NCBI GenBank assembly: GCA_017540545.1
Contig: JAFYAV010000002.1
Coordinates: 62,001 to 126,000, forward strand
DNA length: 64,000 nt
Origin: Candidatus Saccharimonadota bacterium
GTDB lineage: Bacteria; Patescibacteriota; Saccharimonadia; Saccharimonadales; Saccharimonadaceae
Direction: 5' to 3'
Positions 41,990 through 50,918 of the stretch are shown piece after piece (the first letter of the stretch is position 1; every line of letters starts with the position of its first letter). Made by a program: the position numbers and the translations under genes. Below the pieces are notes generated by a model. That model saw only the letters and a program-made list of their open reading frames with translations. It did not search any database and had not been told where the DNA came from.

Positions 41990-43039
41990 CTATCTCTTGA
42001 GGATAACTTCTCTAAAGAGGCTAACCATCAAGTCTTTGCTCTCTTTATCGATACCCTTAGAAGATCGGAATATCTTAATTAGATTACGCGCTTTCGCCAA
42101 AGAGACCGTATCAAGAATATCGCATCCCTCAATGGTGCCAAATATTGCCTCGAGCAACTTTTTGCGCTCGACATCATCATGCTTAGCCAGCCAGCTCCAC
42201 AAGCGACGCTCAGCATCCAAGCTCCGCTCCGAACGCCGCGAACGCTTGAAGTGATCTCCCACTACCTGCCATGTCATGGCGGCATGACTGATAATATTTT
42301 CTTTATCAGACTGAACTACTAGATAATTACTATTGTGCATCATCGCGCCCACCAACGTACTGTGCGGTACGATGTGAATATATTTCTTTAGCACTCTTTC
42401 ATAGTTGCTCGACTCGAATTCCGCATCGCGCAAGCCCGGCCCATCATTGTTATATATCGTCTTAATCCGCTGACATTTAAGCTTATTCATACACATCGCT
42501 GCCACCAATGCCAAATTGCCGCCTTTTGAATGTCCACACACAATTACTTTAGGCCCAAACAATCTCACGTGTTCATTAAGATACTTAGTCGCCTCGATAT
42601 GCGACGGAACCGGGAAGGAGCAGGACATTTCAAAATCCTCACGCCAACCACTAATCAATTGGTCTGTGCCTTCAAATGCAATACATTCCAGCCCCCGCGT
42701 CACCCTGAAAGTGATTGCACTGAATTGCATGTCGCGTTTCGTATTGTAAATATAATTCGAGACAATCAAATGGCGGTAGCGATTCTGCTCGACCACCTCC
42801 TTAAGTAACAAATACGCATCACCCATCGCAATGCCTAACTTACGAATATCTTTATATGTATTTTTCAACAAATATTCGCGCCCAATCTCTTCTAGGGTGT
42901 GGCAATTCTCATTAATCTTGGTATTTGTAAAATCCAAGTAGGTCAACACCGAAAAAACAAGGTTATCAACTTCGTTGAACTTCTTGTTCTCAAATCGCAC
43001 GTCGCCATATTTGCGCACGTAATCAATAATATTTGCCAT
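41990..43039 (-). CDS. DUF2974/Mbeg1-like alpha/beta hydrolase
   Basis: 349 residues. The core VIVCGHSKGGNLALVAAMCM is a nucleophile elbow (G-H-S-K-G-G), and FRVTRGLECIAFEGTDQLISGWREDF is the DUF2974 segment that contains the oxyanion strand and the F-x-G-T-D motif. IYNNDGPGLRDAEF carries the likely catalytic Asp, and HIVPHSTLVGAMMHN precedes the final His region (VVGDHF). The family resembles lipases/esterases found in Firmicutes and CPR bacteria. No signal peptide. TATAAT-like ATATAATATA on the minus strand lies just before the ATG (43040-43050), so it is probably leaderless. Confidence 0.85.
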   Translation of the reverse strand: MANIIDYVRKYGDVRFENKKFNEVDNLVFSVLTYLDFTNTKINENCHTLEEIGREYLLKNTYKDIRKLGIAMGDAYLLLKEVVEQNRYRHLIVSNYIYNTKRDMQFSAITFRVTRGLECIAFEGTDQLISGWREDFEMSCSFPVPSHIEATKYLNEHVRLFGPKVIVCGHSKGGNLALVAAMCMNKLKCQRIKTIYNNDGPGLRDAEFESSNYERVLKKYIHIVPHSTLVGAMMHNSNYLVVQSDKENIISHAAMTWQVVGDHFKRSRRSERSLDAERRLWSWLAKHDDVERKKLLEAIFGTIEGCDILDTVSLAKARNLIKIFRSSKGIDKESKDLMVSLFREVILKR

Positions 43040-43051
43040 GAGTATATTATA

Positions 43052-43459
43052 TCAGGCTAAGTAGGTATATATACGCTCCAGCATCATCGCAAAAAACGCA
43101 ATTTCCGCCATACTCATAATCTTTTTATTTTCAATTTGCCCATTATCGTGCAGAAAATCCCACAAACGCGAAAGCGTATCTTTATTATAAGGATTCATTA
43201 CACACTCAGCGCAAAATAGCTGTCGCGCCGACAATGGTCGCGCCAACTCACGCTTCTCTTCATCTTCTAGCTCTTCCCATAGATGCTCAAATTCTTCTGG
43301 CTTTCGCCCAAAGAAAGACGATTGTTCGTCTCGAACAAATTGAAAATTTCGCTTCAAAAACTGATCTACCTCTTGATCAGTCGGATCATACTTGATAAAA
43401 CTGTCCAGCTTCTTGTGTAGTTTTCTAATTTCGTCGTAGTATACTAAATGATCTTTCAT
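43052..43459 (-). CDS. Hypothetical acidic protein, 135 aa
   Basis: A soluble, helical, acidic protein (many Glu/Asp/Lys, segment EEFEHLWEELEDEEKRELAR), with LFCAECVMNP holding two close Cys and a hydrophobic C-terminal helix, MSMAEIAFFAMMLERIYTYL. No known family is recognised. It sits between the rlmH gene (9 nt upstream) and the hydrolase gene, all on the minus strand, so it is probably co-transcribed from the rlmH promoter. AGGAG lies about 6 nt before its ATG. Confidence 0.65.
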   Translation of the reverse strand: MKDHLVYYDEIRKLHKKLDSFIKYDPTDQEVDQFLKRNFQFVRDEQSSFFGRKPEEFEHLWEELEDEEKRELARPLSARQLFCAECVMNPYNKDTLSRLWDFLHDNGQIENKKIMSMAEIAFFAMMLERIYTYLA

Positions 43460-43468
43460 AACACTCCT

Positions 43469-43897
43469 TTATGCATGATGGTATGCATGTTCTAAATATA
43501 TTTCTTGCGCTCGGTATAGTTGCTCCACCACAATTAAGCGACAAATCTGATGCGGAAATACCAGCTTGGATAAACTCCAAACCACGTTTGCTCGCGCCAG
43601 GACGTCAGGCGAAAAGTGCCCAAAAGCCCCACCAATAATCACCACGACATCACGACCGCTCTCCAACGGCTCACGCAAAACCTGCGTCAGCTCCGGCGAA
43701 CTCATCATTTTGCCATTCTCGTCTAGCAGAATAACATAATCGTCAGCCTTTAGACGTGCCACGCGCTCGTCAAGCTTATCCTCATCGACAAACTGCCACT
43801 CTATAGCCCACGGCTTCCTGAGGCGCTTCTCATATTCGTCGCAGGCCTCCTTTAGCCAGCTCGCATGTTTTTTACCGCCCGCAATTATCTTTAACAT
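43469..43897 (-). CDS. rlmH: 23S rRNA (pseudouridine1915-N3)-methyltransferase
   Basis: Methylates pseudouridine 1915 in helix 69 of 23S rRNA, a SPOUT-fold enzyme. 142 residues, slightly shorter than the usual 155. MLKIIAGGKKHASWLKEACDEY at the start, DYVILLDENGKMMSSPELTQ, the knot loop VVIIGGAFGHFSPDVLARAN, and the C-terminal LSKLVFPHQICRLIVVEQLYRA match the family end to end. The start at 43897 is chosen because a TATAAT (minus strand, 43910-43905) ends 7 nt upstream, giving a leaderless mRNA. Longer in-frame starts would begin inside the divergent promoter. Confidence 0.95.
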   Translation of the reverse strand: MLKIIAGGKKHASWLKEACDEYEKRLRKPWAIEWQFVDEDKLDERVARLKADDYVILLDENGKMMSSPELTQVLREPLESGRDVVVIIGGAFGHFSPDVLARANVVWSLSKLVFPHQICRLIVVEQLYRAQEIYLEHAYHHA

Positions 43898-43921
43898 CTC
43901 TATAATTATACCATCTGAACC

Positions 43922-43950
43922 TTGCAAATCATACGAAAACTTAGTATAAT
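43922..43950 (+). promoter_or_regulatory. sigma70 promoter of the rplJ-rplL operon
   Basis: TTGCAA (43922-43927), 17 bp, TATAAT (43945-43950), back to back with the rlmH promoter. Confidence 0.7.
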
Positions 43951-43956
43951 ACATGC

Positions 43957-44085
43957 GGTTACCAAAGACAGCGGCGGTGCAATAGCACTTAATTATGCCG
44001 CCGAGGAGATTAATTCTTGTATTATTGGTGACGTTTTCTACCTAAAAGGTAGATTTTAACATTCTGGCTACCAACTAATACCAAA
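43957..44085 (+). promoter_or_regulatory. Ribosomal protein L10 leader
   Basis: The segment has the recognisable L10-leader core: AAAGACAGCGGCGGTGC, a small hairpin (GTGC-AATA-GCAC), TTAATTATGCCGCC and GAGGAGATTAATTC, with GGCGG pairing CCGCC. A second hairpin (CTACC-TAAA-AGGTAG) lies downstream. In the known element, L10(L12)4 binds the leader and represses its own operon. Confidence 0.8.
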
Positions 44086-44100
44086 AGGAGATTTCTATCT

Positions 44101-44625
44101 ATGGCAATTAGCAAAGATAAGAAACAACAATTGGTTGCCGACTTAAACGAGCTTCTCAGCGACGCTAAGATGACCGTTTTTGCAAAATACCAAGGCCTTA
44201 CGGTCGCGGAAATGCAAGAACTTCGCAAGGCTGCTCGCGAGAATAATGTCAAAATTAAAATCGTCAAGAACCGCCTTGTCCGTGTTGCTATGGGCAATAT
44301 CGCGGTTTACAAAGACACCGACACTAGCGCCCTCGAAGGCCAGTTACTTTACGCCGTTTCAAACGACGACGAAGTCGCTCCAGCCCAGGTCCTCGCAAAA
44401 TTCGCAAAGGATCATGGCGCCCTCGAACTCAAAGGCGCATTCAGTGGCGAAGGTGCTACTCTTGGCGAGACAGAAGTAAAAGCACTTGCCGATCTTCCAA
44501 GCAAAGATCAGCTCATTGGCCAAGTTGTGGATATGCTCCTCAGCCCAGTCAACGATGTTACCAATGGTCTTTCCGGCAACTTGCATGCTTTGCTCGACGG
44601 CATTGCCGACAAAGCAACCAATTAA
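44101..44625 (+). CDS. rplJ: 50S ribosomal protein L10
   Basis: The base of the ribosomal stalk; binds 23S rRNA and L7/L12 dimers. 174 residues, normal length. VADLNELLSDAKMTVFAKYQ, TVAEMQELRKAARENNVKIK and IVKNRL are the N-terminal rRNA-binding core, and the C-terminal helix (about 140-174) is where L12 dimers dock. An AAAGGAG SD lies upstream. Preceded by its autoregulatory leader and followed 41 nt later by rplL. Confidence 0.97.
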   Translation: MAISKDKKQQLVADLNELLSDAKMTVFAKYQGLTVAEMQELRKAARENNVKIKIVKNRLVRVAMGNIAVYKDTDTSALEGQLLYAVSNDDEVAPAQVLAKFAKDHGALELKGAFSGEGATLGETEVKALADLPSKDQLIGQVVDMLLSPVNDVTNGLSGNLHALLDGIADKATN

Positions 44626-44666
44626 TTTACTATACTATCAACCTATAAATAATAAAGGAGTCTAAC

Positions 44667-45047
44667 ATGGCTGCTGATGTTAAAAAACTAGCAGAGGAAT
44701 TGGTTAAGCTCACCGTCCTCGAAGTTAACGAGCTAAAAACCATCCTTAAGGATGAATATGGCATTGAGCCTGCTGCTGCCGCTGTCGCTGTAGCTGCTGG
44801 TCCAGCTGATGCTGGTGCCGCTGCCGCCGAAGAGAAGAGCGAATATGATGTCGTTCTTAAAGATGCTGGCGCACAGAAGATTGCAGTTATCAAGGTCGTC
44901 AAGGAAGCTACCGGTCTTGGTCTCGGCGAAGCTAAGGCTATCGTCGATGGCGCTCCTGCCACTGTAAAAGAAAAGGTTGCAAAGGACGAAGCCGAGGCTA
45001 TGAAGAAAGCCCTCGAAGACGCCGGCGCAACTGTCGAACTCGCTTAA
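44667..45047 (+). CDS. rplL: 50S ribosomal protein L7/L12
   Basis: The multimeric stalk protein that recruits translation factors. 126 residues: N-terminal dimerisation helix (about 1-30), a flexible Ala-rich hinge ([20 protein letters not shown]), and the conserved C-terminal domain with [20 protein letters not shown] and [22 protein letters not shown] is 8 nt upstream. Last gene of the operon, followed by a clear terminator. Confidence 0.98.
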   Translation: MAADVKKLAEELVKLTVLEVNELKTILKDEYGIEPAAAAVAVAAGPADAGAAAAEEKSEYDVVLKDAGAQKIAVIKVVKEATGLGLGEAKAIVDGAPATVKEKVAKDEAEAMKKALEDAGATVELA

Positions 45048-45076
45048 GTTCTATCAAATTAGTCAGAATGTTATCG

Positions 45077-45105
45077 AAAAGCGATCGCTCATGCGGTCGC
45101 TTTTT
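45077..45105 (+). terminator. Terminator of rplJ-rplL
   Basis: AAAAGCGATCGC-TCAT-GCGGTCGCTTTTT: a 12-bp stem with one G:U, ending in T5. Confidence 0.85.
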
Positions 45106-45126
45106 CGTTCCCGTGCCACACCCCAC

Positions 45127-45155
45127 TTGACTAGACGGCCATCAAATGGTATAAT
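45127..45155 (+). promoter_or_regulatory. Consensus sigma70 promoter of the 45207 gene
   Basis: TTGACT (45127-45132), 17 bp, TATAAT (45150-45155). Confidence 0.8.
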
Positions 45156-45206
45156 TAATAAACGAGTCACTTTAGGTAAAACAAATCATCCATAAGGGGA
45201 GGGAAA

Positions 45207-46022
45207 ATGGAAGCACTTAGAAAATTTGAGACAAACACACTGATCGTCAAGGCAATTGCGACCGCGCTAACTGCCACGCTGATGACACTGGCATGGTTTA
45301 ATGCCGATGAACTGAATGTGTGGTCGGAGCATATTGCGATCGGGGCACTATACTATACGGCGCTCGTAATTACTGCACTGGCATTCGGCATTTCATGCCA
45401 GCCAACGCAAAAATGGAACTATCGACTCGCAACACTTGTTACCCTCTGCGCCAGAGCCGCCGCAGACGTCAAGATAAGCGTCGCGGAAGGACAAATTAAG
45501 CTCATTTTCGCCGCAGGTGTAACATTTGCCGCGTTCGCTATCGCAGCGTGCTTTTCGTACGATTACGTTCGGGTGATACGCGAAACAGCAATCGAGAACG
45601 CCAACGTATCGAAGCAGATAAAGGAGCGTATGCAAAGAGCCCAGATGGCCAAGAACCACTGCATGCTCATTTGCGCAGCTATATTTGCACTGACGTGGAT
45701 CGCCACCAGCGATATTAACGTCTGGCTCAGCACCGATAGCGGTGTAACATACTATCTGCTAAGTACTGGAATAACCTTTGTCGCGTCGATACTACTTTCG
45801 ACAGCTAGCACAGAACTCAGGGTCAGCAGATATCAGGAGCGCGCGAATTTCCGCTATGCCTGCATCGGAGTCGCCACTGCAGGAATCCTCAGGGCGATTA
45901 TTGACGTTGCCTTATCGATCGTGATGAGATTACGTCCAGCGGCAATCATCGGCCCCGCCGTAGCCGCGCTCATCTTTGTAATGATGGCGACATGGGCGAT
46001 TTTAACCGTTTACAAACAATGA
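45207..46022 (+). CDS. Eight-helix membrane protein of unknown function
   Basis: 271 residues, almost entirely membrane-embedded: about eight helices arranged as two sets of four (about 10-130 and 148-268), separated by a charged cytosolic loop VSKQIKERMQRAQMAKNHC. The two halves look alike in spacing (for example MTLAWFNADELNVWSE and FALTWIATSDINVWLS each end a helix with a W...D-x-N-V-W turn), suggesting an internal duplication. No family is recognised. SD GGGGAGGG, consensus promoter and a GC-rich terminator make it a self-contained unit between rplL and the next operon. Confidence 0.75.
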   Translation: MEALRKFETNTLIVKAIATALTATLMTLAWFNADELNVWSEHIAIGALYYTALVITALAFGISCQPTQKWNYRLATLVTLCARAAADVKISVAEGQIKLIFAAGVTFAAFAIAACFSYDYVRVIRETAIENANVSKQIKERMQRAQMAKNHCMLICAAIFALTWIATSDINVWLSTDSGVTYYLLSTGITFVASILLSTASTELRVSRYQERANFRYACIGVATAGILRAIIDVALSIVMRLRPAAIIGPAVAALIFVMMATWAILTVYKQ

Positions 46023-46029
46023 GACTCGA

Positions 46030-46054
46030 GCCGGGATAATAATCCCGGCTTTTT
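46030..46054 (+). terminator. Terminator of the 45207 gene
   Basis: GCCGGGAT and ATCCCGGC form an 8-bp stem followed by T5. Confidence 0.8.
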
Positions 46055-46078
46055 CACGTATGCTAAACTATAAGCAAT

Positions 46079-47221
46079 ATGCCCCACAAAACAGGTTTTC
46101 TGTCTGGCGACGAACCGCAAGAGATAGAAGAGAAGACCGAAGCGCAAAAAATTGATGAACGTCGACCGGCCGCCATGGCGGCTTCGCGCAGTATGTTCGA
46201 CGCAGCCGAAGATGACGACACGCCAGCTATCGAACAAAAAATCGCCAACCAAGACATCATCGGCGAACATAAAGAAGATAATCAGCCAAAATTCGAAATC
46301 GACAGCTTCTTTGAGCAGGAGATGAAAACACGCATGGCCGAAGAACGCACAGCGCGCGCCAAGCGAGAGGAAGCACAAAAAGAACAGGCCAAACAAGCTG
46401 CCGAAATCCGCAAAGAAGCCGTCAAAAAAGAACTTGAACATACACAAACATTAGACGCAGAAGAGCTCCGCGATAAAATCACCGAAGAAACCAACCGAAG
46501 CAACCTACAAAAACTCTACCCCGACGCCAAGCCGCTCACGACCGACGTCGAGGATGAACTTTGGCGCCAGCGCACAGACAATGGCCGCAAGGCTACCGAA
46601 CGCGCCAAAATCGAATCTGTCTACGACACAAATCTTAGCAAAACCATCACATTATCATTTGTCATGCAGCTAGTTGGAGTAATCATTCTAGCTAGCACCC
46701 TCTTCGGCCAGCTAAAAGGCCTCATTGCAGCCATTCTCCACCTTGCTGGCATTGTCGTAATATTCTCGTCCGCCGTCATCCTCGCCCTACAGTGTGAAAA
46801 ATGCAAAAATCGCACCATTCCGTTCGACCAACGCACTAAATTCACACTAGCAACGGTAATTCCAGGCCTGACTCTACGTATTATCTGTATCGGCATATTT
46901 GCCACAGTCCCTATTACGGGCCCTTATATCTGTTATATCGCTGGCGCCGCAGTAGGCGCATCCGTCCACTACCAAATCACCAATCGCTATAAAGTCTATG
47001 TCTCCATCACTAATACGGCCATCAACACATTGGCATACGCTATCGTATGCCTGCTAGAACTATTACCGCTCTCTATGGCAACAAGCACATCCGGAGCCGG
47101 AATCCCAATTGCAAGTTCTGCTTTTGCGGCGCTTGGCATCATTTCTATCGTGATCAACGTAGCAGAATTCTTCCTTGGCGACCTTGCCGCAGTACGGCTC
47201 GCACTATTCACGAACAAATAA
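46079..47221 (+). CDS. Membrane protein with long charged coiled-coil N-terminus, 380 aa
   Basis: Residues 1-180 are very hydrophilic and rich in Glu/Lys/Ala (for example MKTRMAEERTARAKREEAQK and KQAAEIRKEAVKKELEHTQT), likely a coiled coil in the cytosol. Residues about 185-375 hold six membrane helices (ITLSFVMQLVGVIILASTLF first). A CEKC pair lies in a short loop after the second helix. No recognised family. A -10-like TAAACT lies 9 nt before the ATG, so it is near-leaderless. It could be a scaffold at the membrane. Confidence 0.7.
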   Translation: MPHKTGFLSGDEPQEIEEKTEAQKIDERRPAAMAASRSMFDAAEDDDTPAIEQKIANQDIIGEHKEDNQPKFEIDSFFEQEMKTRMAEERTARAKREEAQKEQAKQAAEIRKEAVKKELEHTQTLDAEELRDKITEETNRSNLQKLYPDAKPLTTDVEDELWRQRTDNGRKATERAKIESVYDTNLSKTITLSFVMQLVGVIILASTLFGQLKGLIAAILHLAGIVVIFSSAVILALQCEKCKNRTIPFDQRTKFTLATVIPGLTLRIICIGIFATVPITGPYICYIAGAAVGASVHYQITNRYKVYVSITNTAINTLAYAIVCLLELLPLSMATSTSGAGIPIASSAFAALGIISIVINVAEFFLGDLAAVRLALFTNK

Positions 47222-47318
47222 AACCCATACAAAAAGTCAATGGTTAAAAATACAACGTTTTCGCGGCTACCTCTGTAAAATATGTGGAAAAACCCACAAC
47301 TTTTTCATAAACTATTCA

Positions 47319-47347
47319 TTGACAAGCAGGAGTCAAAAATATATCAT
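47319..47347 (+). promoter_or_regulatory. sigma70 promoter of the 47384 gene
   Basis: TTGACA (47319-47324), 17 bp, TATCAT (47342-47347). Confidence 0.65.
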
Positions 47348-47383
47348 AGAATTAATTAAACTAACACAGGCAGGATGCGAGGT

Positions 47384-47902
47384 ATGTCTGAAATATCAGA
47401 AAAACAAATAAAAAGGTTGCGCAGTCTCCTCACGGAAGCAGAGACTAATTTATCAGCAGCGAAAGAATTACTAACATCGATGCTCGGCGATGGTGATATT
47501 ATCACTGCTCCCGCCAGTACGATTTCCGATAGTCCAGAAGGTAAAGTTATCGAGGGCGTCTTTGATGGTCAAATCATGATTGGCCCAGACGGCAAGAACT
47601 ACCCAGTGCCAGCCAACTACGCCTCGAAGTCCAAGCTCGTCGAAGGCGATATCCTCAAGCTCACCATTGGTGAAAGCGGCAAATTCATGTACAAGCAAAT
47701 CGGCCCCGTCGAACGCAAGACAGTTATCGGCACGCTCACCAGCCACGACGATCAATATTTTGTCGAGATTAATGGCAAAGAGTTCAAGATTCTCTATGCA
47801 TCCGTCACTTACTTCCGCCTCAAGGTTGGCGACCAAGTCACCGTCGTCATCCCGGCAGACAACGACGATGCCACTTGGGCGGCCGTCGAAGCAAGCCTAT
47901 AA
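47384..47902 (+). CDS. Hypothetical protein with helical N-terminus and beta-rich body, 172 aa
   Basis: An N-terminal helix or coiled coil (MSEISEKQIKRLRSLLTEAE, about residues 1-38), then two beta-rich segments, VIEGVFDGQIMIGPDGKNYP...GDILKLTIGESGKFMYKQI and KTVIGTLTSHDDQYFVEING...LKVGDQVTVVIP (each under 45 residues), that resemble tandem small-barrel (OB or SH3-like) units. Soluble. I know no family name. The ATG at 47384 has GCGAGG 3-5 nt upstream and an in-frame ATG at 47375 has less support. Consensus-like promoter and strong terminator suggest good expression. Confidence 0.7.
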   Translation: MSEISEKQIKRLRSLLTEAETNLSAAKELLTSMLGDGDIITAPASTISDSPEGKVIEGVFDGQIMIGPDGKNYPVPANYASKSKLVEGDILKLTIGESGKFMYKQIGPVERKTVIGTLTSHDDQYFVEINGKEFKILYASVTYFRLKVGDQVTVVIPADNDDATWAAVEASL

Positions 47903-47918
47903 AGAAGCGAATTTTAAA

Positions 47919-47945
47919 ATTCCCAGCCAAGCTGGGAGTTTTTTA
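47919..47945 (+). terminator. Terminator of the 47384 gene
   Basis: TCCCAGC-CAA-GCTGGGA followed by GT6. Confidence 0.85.
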
Positions 47946-47963
47946 TTGTCTAGCTAAACTCGT

Positions 47964-48284
47964 TTACGACGCAGTTAATCCGACAAAAGAGAAGGTCATC
48001 AATACGTACATAAACAATAATGCCGTCAACCCAAGTACAATCACAGACGCTAAAACATAACTCGCGTGACCTTCATAGTGCATATTATTGACGAGCGCCA
48101 AGAACAGTGCCACGACTGCCAACGAAACCAATACCATAATAGTCGTAATATTAATATCGTCCCAGCTGCCATTAAGCGTCATCGCAAAATGAAAAAACGC
48201 CCGCACAAATACAACGGTGTCAATAATTATGACGCAGATATTCAATAATTTATTACGATTCTTTTGTCTTTGTTTTCTAGTCAC
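47964..48284 (-). CDS. Small four-helix membrane protein, 106 aa
   Basis: A basic N-terminus (MTRKQRQKNRNK) followed by three or four membrane helices (LNICVIIIDTVVFVRAFFHF, ITTIMVLVSLAVVALFLALV, YVLASVIVLGLTALLFMYVL) covers nearly the whole length. The start is a GTG at 48284. A TATAAA on the minus strand ends 6 nt before it, the same leaderless spacing seen at other genes. Convergent with 47384, sharing the terminator region. No family recognised. Confidence 0.65.
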   Translation of the reverse strand: MTRKQRQKNRNKLLNICVIIIDTVVFVRAFFHFAMTLNGSWDDINITTIMVLVSLAVVALFLALVNNMHYEGHASYVLASVIVLGLTALLFMYVLMTFSFVGLTAS

Positions 48285-48383
48285 AGTTTATTTATATCAT
48301 GCTTAAGCTTTTTTGATAAGGGCGGGCTCGGCGACAATATGATATACAGCCTATGCTATAATGACCAACAATAGGAGGTATGA

Positions 48384-50918
48384 ATGGACAAAGAGAATCG
48401 TCCAAATCGCGAAGAATTGCGCGATGATCCATCATCATTATGGGAACATTTAGATAACCCAGAAGAAGCATTCAGGGGAGGAGAAGCGAAACAAGGAGTT
48501 GCGCCAGAAGCGGAAACTATGAGCGTAGCAAGCGGTTTCTCCGAAGCCGGAAGCAGCATTATTGACCCACATAAATGGGAGCTATATTTTCGAGAAAAAG
48601 ATAAAGGCGTCAACAAAGACGAAACCTACTACCGCAAGGTAATGCAAGCTATCGCGACATGGAACAACCTCTCACCATCAGAACGGGCCACATATTTAAG
48701 CACTGGCCAATACACTGACAGCATCACTGAAGACCTAATCAGCACGCTCACGAGCGGTCGCATTATTGATATGCACAAAAAGCCAACATTCGGAGGCGGG
48801 GGAGGAGGGGGTGGTGGACACTTCCCGGGTGGCGGCGGACACTATCCCGGAGGTGGCGGACACTTCCCAGGTGGTGGTGGACACTTTCGAGGTGGCGAGC
48901 ATCTCCCGGGCGGCGAGCACTCCCGAAGCAACGAAGGGCTCCGGCGCAGATTTCCATTTCCATGGCGTCGCATAATGAATATTCCGAAAGGAACTCCAGA
49001 AAACGGAGTCCCAGGCGGTGGAATGCCTAGCGACGAAATTCCTGAGAGTGAAATCCCGAGCGCAATCCCAGGCGGCGAAATATCTAGCAGCACGCCGAGC
49101 GGCGAAGTCCCAGGCGGTGAAATACCTAGCAGCACGCCGAGCGGCGAAGTCCCAAGCGGCAGAATGCCTAGCGGCGAAATTCCCGAGAGTGAAACCCCGA
49201 GCACAATCCCAGGCGGTGAAATGCCTAGCAGCACTCCAAGCGGCGAAATGTCTAGCGACGGAATGCCTGAAGGTGAAACCCCGAGCACAATCCCAGGCGG
49301 CGAAATACCTGGAGGCGAAATCTCAGAAGACGAAATTCCGAGTGGCGAAGTATCTGGCGATGAAGACGAAACCCCCAGCAACAAACCAGAAAAAGAGGAA
49401 GACGAAGAAACAGAAGGCGAAAAAGTCTACGTCATCATCAAAGTAGTTAAGAAAGAAGAATTGCCGCCAGAAGAGCAAGAAGCTGTCGAAGAAACCGTCC
49501 GCAAAGAAACCAACAAAGTTATCGGCGCACTAAAGCGCTCCGCGTTGCTAGCCGTACTGACCCTAGCCCTACTCAAAAACCCCATCGACCAGACCAATAT
49601 CCCGGCCGAACAAAGAATAGTAGCCACTAGTCAACACGAAGAAGAGACTCAGTATCCCGGACGCGAATACGAACGCGAAATGACCGAGGAGGAACGCCAA
49701 GAGCTAGTAGAAAAGCTTCTCCGCGATTGCAAACTCGGTGACACTATCGAAGCCCCATCAGGTTTAGTGCTGCACCGATCATCTGATTATCAGTATGTCG
49801 TCGAATTGGGCGGCGAAGACGTTACGGTCACTATCGGCGAGAGCGAATATCGCGCTGAAGGTGAATATACAATGGATCGCATATCATTCACAGAAAGGGG
49901 TGGAGCAGGTCCAATTATTGCCTCCTACCATTACAACGAAGGCGACCGTGGTAGTTTCCAAGATTTATTGGAAGAGACTCGTGAAAAAACAGGCTACGAA
50001 GGTCAAATTGGCATCCATGTTCATCTCGATGGTCCGAACGGCGGCATCGAACTAAGTGGTCAAACCGGATGGACTGAAGACTTTGCCTCAGTATTCGTAC
50101 CAGAAGGCACAACAATCACCGAGCAAATCCCCAGCCACTACGAGCACTATACGGTCACCGACAGATATACGAGCCAAGGGGAAATCCCAAAAGACGGAAC
50201 AATCAAGCTTAAAGGCGAAAACGGCAAGGAAGTATTTGTCAATATTCTCAACCCAGACGGAACCTATCGCAAACACGGCGATACTATAATCGGTTCAGAT
50301 GGGTGCGCTTACCAAATTGAATCAATCGCAATCCAAGAAGGCACAACCGAGCATAGGCTTAATCTGCTCAAGCTCGCCCACGATATCGCAATGATTGGCA
50401 TTGCAGGAACTGGCATAGCTATCGCAATGTCTGGTAACCGTAAACGAGAAGGCGAGCCCGAGGATTCAAGCGCAGAAACCAACACGGAAGGCGGCGGGAC
50501 GGGGTCATCTCCAGAACTTGAGACCAAGCGCGAATATATGGAGCTAAATGGCGAACAGCTCGTTCGGCTAACTAAGATTTTTACTGAACGTACAGGCGAT
50601 CGTGCACCAGAAATCGCCAAGAAATTTGCCGAAAAAGCTGGCATCGAAATTCCTGAGCAGCCAAACGAAACGGAATCTGTACCATCTGAGACTTCAGGCG
50701 AAGCGGAATCTGACGAACAAACCGTATTTGACCAAATGACGGACGCCGAAATGTTACTCGCGCAAGCATTGCTCATTAAACACGATGAAGTAACTTTGCG
50801 CGAACTTAGCGAAGAAGTCGGCTTTGACCTAGAAGAATATGCGAATCTAATCTTAAACGGCGCACAAGAAACCGCCGACGAAGCAACTAACCAAACGCAA
50901 GAGGAGACTCAACAATGA
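48384..50918 (+). CDS. Large repeat-rich membrane protein, 844 aa
   Basis: In order: a polar N-terminal region (1-130) with no signal peptide; a Gly/His/Pro-rich stretch (about 137-185) built on GGGGHFPG units; a Pro/Ser/Glu repeat stretch (about 205-330) built on SGE[IV]P and PGGEIPSSTPSGEVP units (42-bp period at 49069-49152); a Glu-rich helix; a membrane segment (about 388-405, ALKRSALLAVLTLALL); a folded beta-rich region (about 410-660); a second membrane segment (about 673-692, IAMIGIAGTGIAIAMSG); and an acidic tail. This looks like a membrane-spanning surface or septal protein of unknown kind. Its stop overlaps the 50915 gene (ATGA). Leader AATAGGAGGT gives a good SD. Confidence 0.75.
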   Translation: MDKENRPNREELRDDPSSLWEHLDNPEEAFRGGEAKQGVAPEAETMSVASGFSEAGSSIIDPHKWELYFREKDKGVNKDETYYRKVMQAIATWNNLSPSERATYLSTGQYTDSITEDLISTLTSGRIIDMHKKPTFGGGGGGGGGHFPGGGGHYPGGGGHFPGGGGHFRGGEHLPGGEHSRSNEGLRRRFPFPWRRIMNIPKGTPENGVPGGGMPSDEIPESEIPSAIPGGEISSSTPSGEVPGGEIPSSTPSGEVPSGRMPSGEIPESETPSTIPGGEMPSSTPSGEMSSDGMPEGETPSTIPGGEIPGGEISEDEIPSGEVSGDEDETPSNKPEKEEDEETEGEKVYVIIKVVKKEELPPEEQEAVEETVRKETNKVIGALKRSALLAVLTLALLKNPIDQTNIPAEQRIVATSQHEEETQYPGREYEREMTEEERQELVEKLLRDCKLGDTIEAPSGLVLHRSSDYQYVVELGGEDVTVTIGESEYRAEGEYTMDRISFTERGGAGPIIASYHYNEGDRGSFQDLLEETREKTGYEGQIGIHVHLDGPNGGIELSGQTGWTEDFASVFVPEGTTITEQIPSHYEHYTVTDRYTSQGEIPKDGTIKLKGENGKEVFVNILNPDGTYRKHGDTIIGSDGCAYQIESIAIQEGTTEHRLNLLKLAHDIAMIGIAGTGIAIAMSGNRKREGEPEDSSAETNTEGGGTGSSPELETKREYMELNGEQLVRLTKIFTERTGDRAPEIAKKFAEKAGIEIPEQPNETESVPSETSGEAESDEQTVFDQMTDAEMLLAQALLIKHDEVTLRELSEEVGFDLEEYANLILNGAQETADEATNQTQEETQQ

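Noticed and set aside
47281-47310. TGTGGAAAA / CCCACAA resembling DnaA boxes, possible oriC
   Set aside because: Only one imperfect match, no box cluster, no dnaA/dnaN nearby, and the site is better read as a weak hairpin.
48790-49380. Regular repeats resembling a CRISPR array
   Set aside because: The repeats lie in one long open frame, code for Gly/His and Pro/Ser motifs, and have no unique spacers or cas genes nearby.
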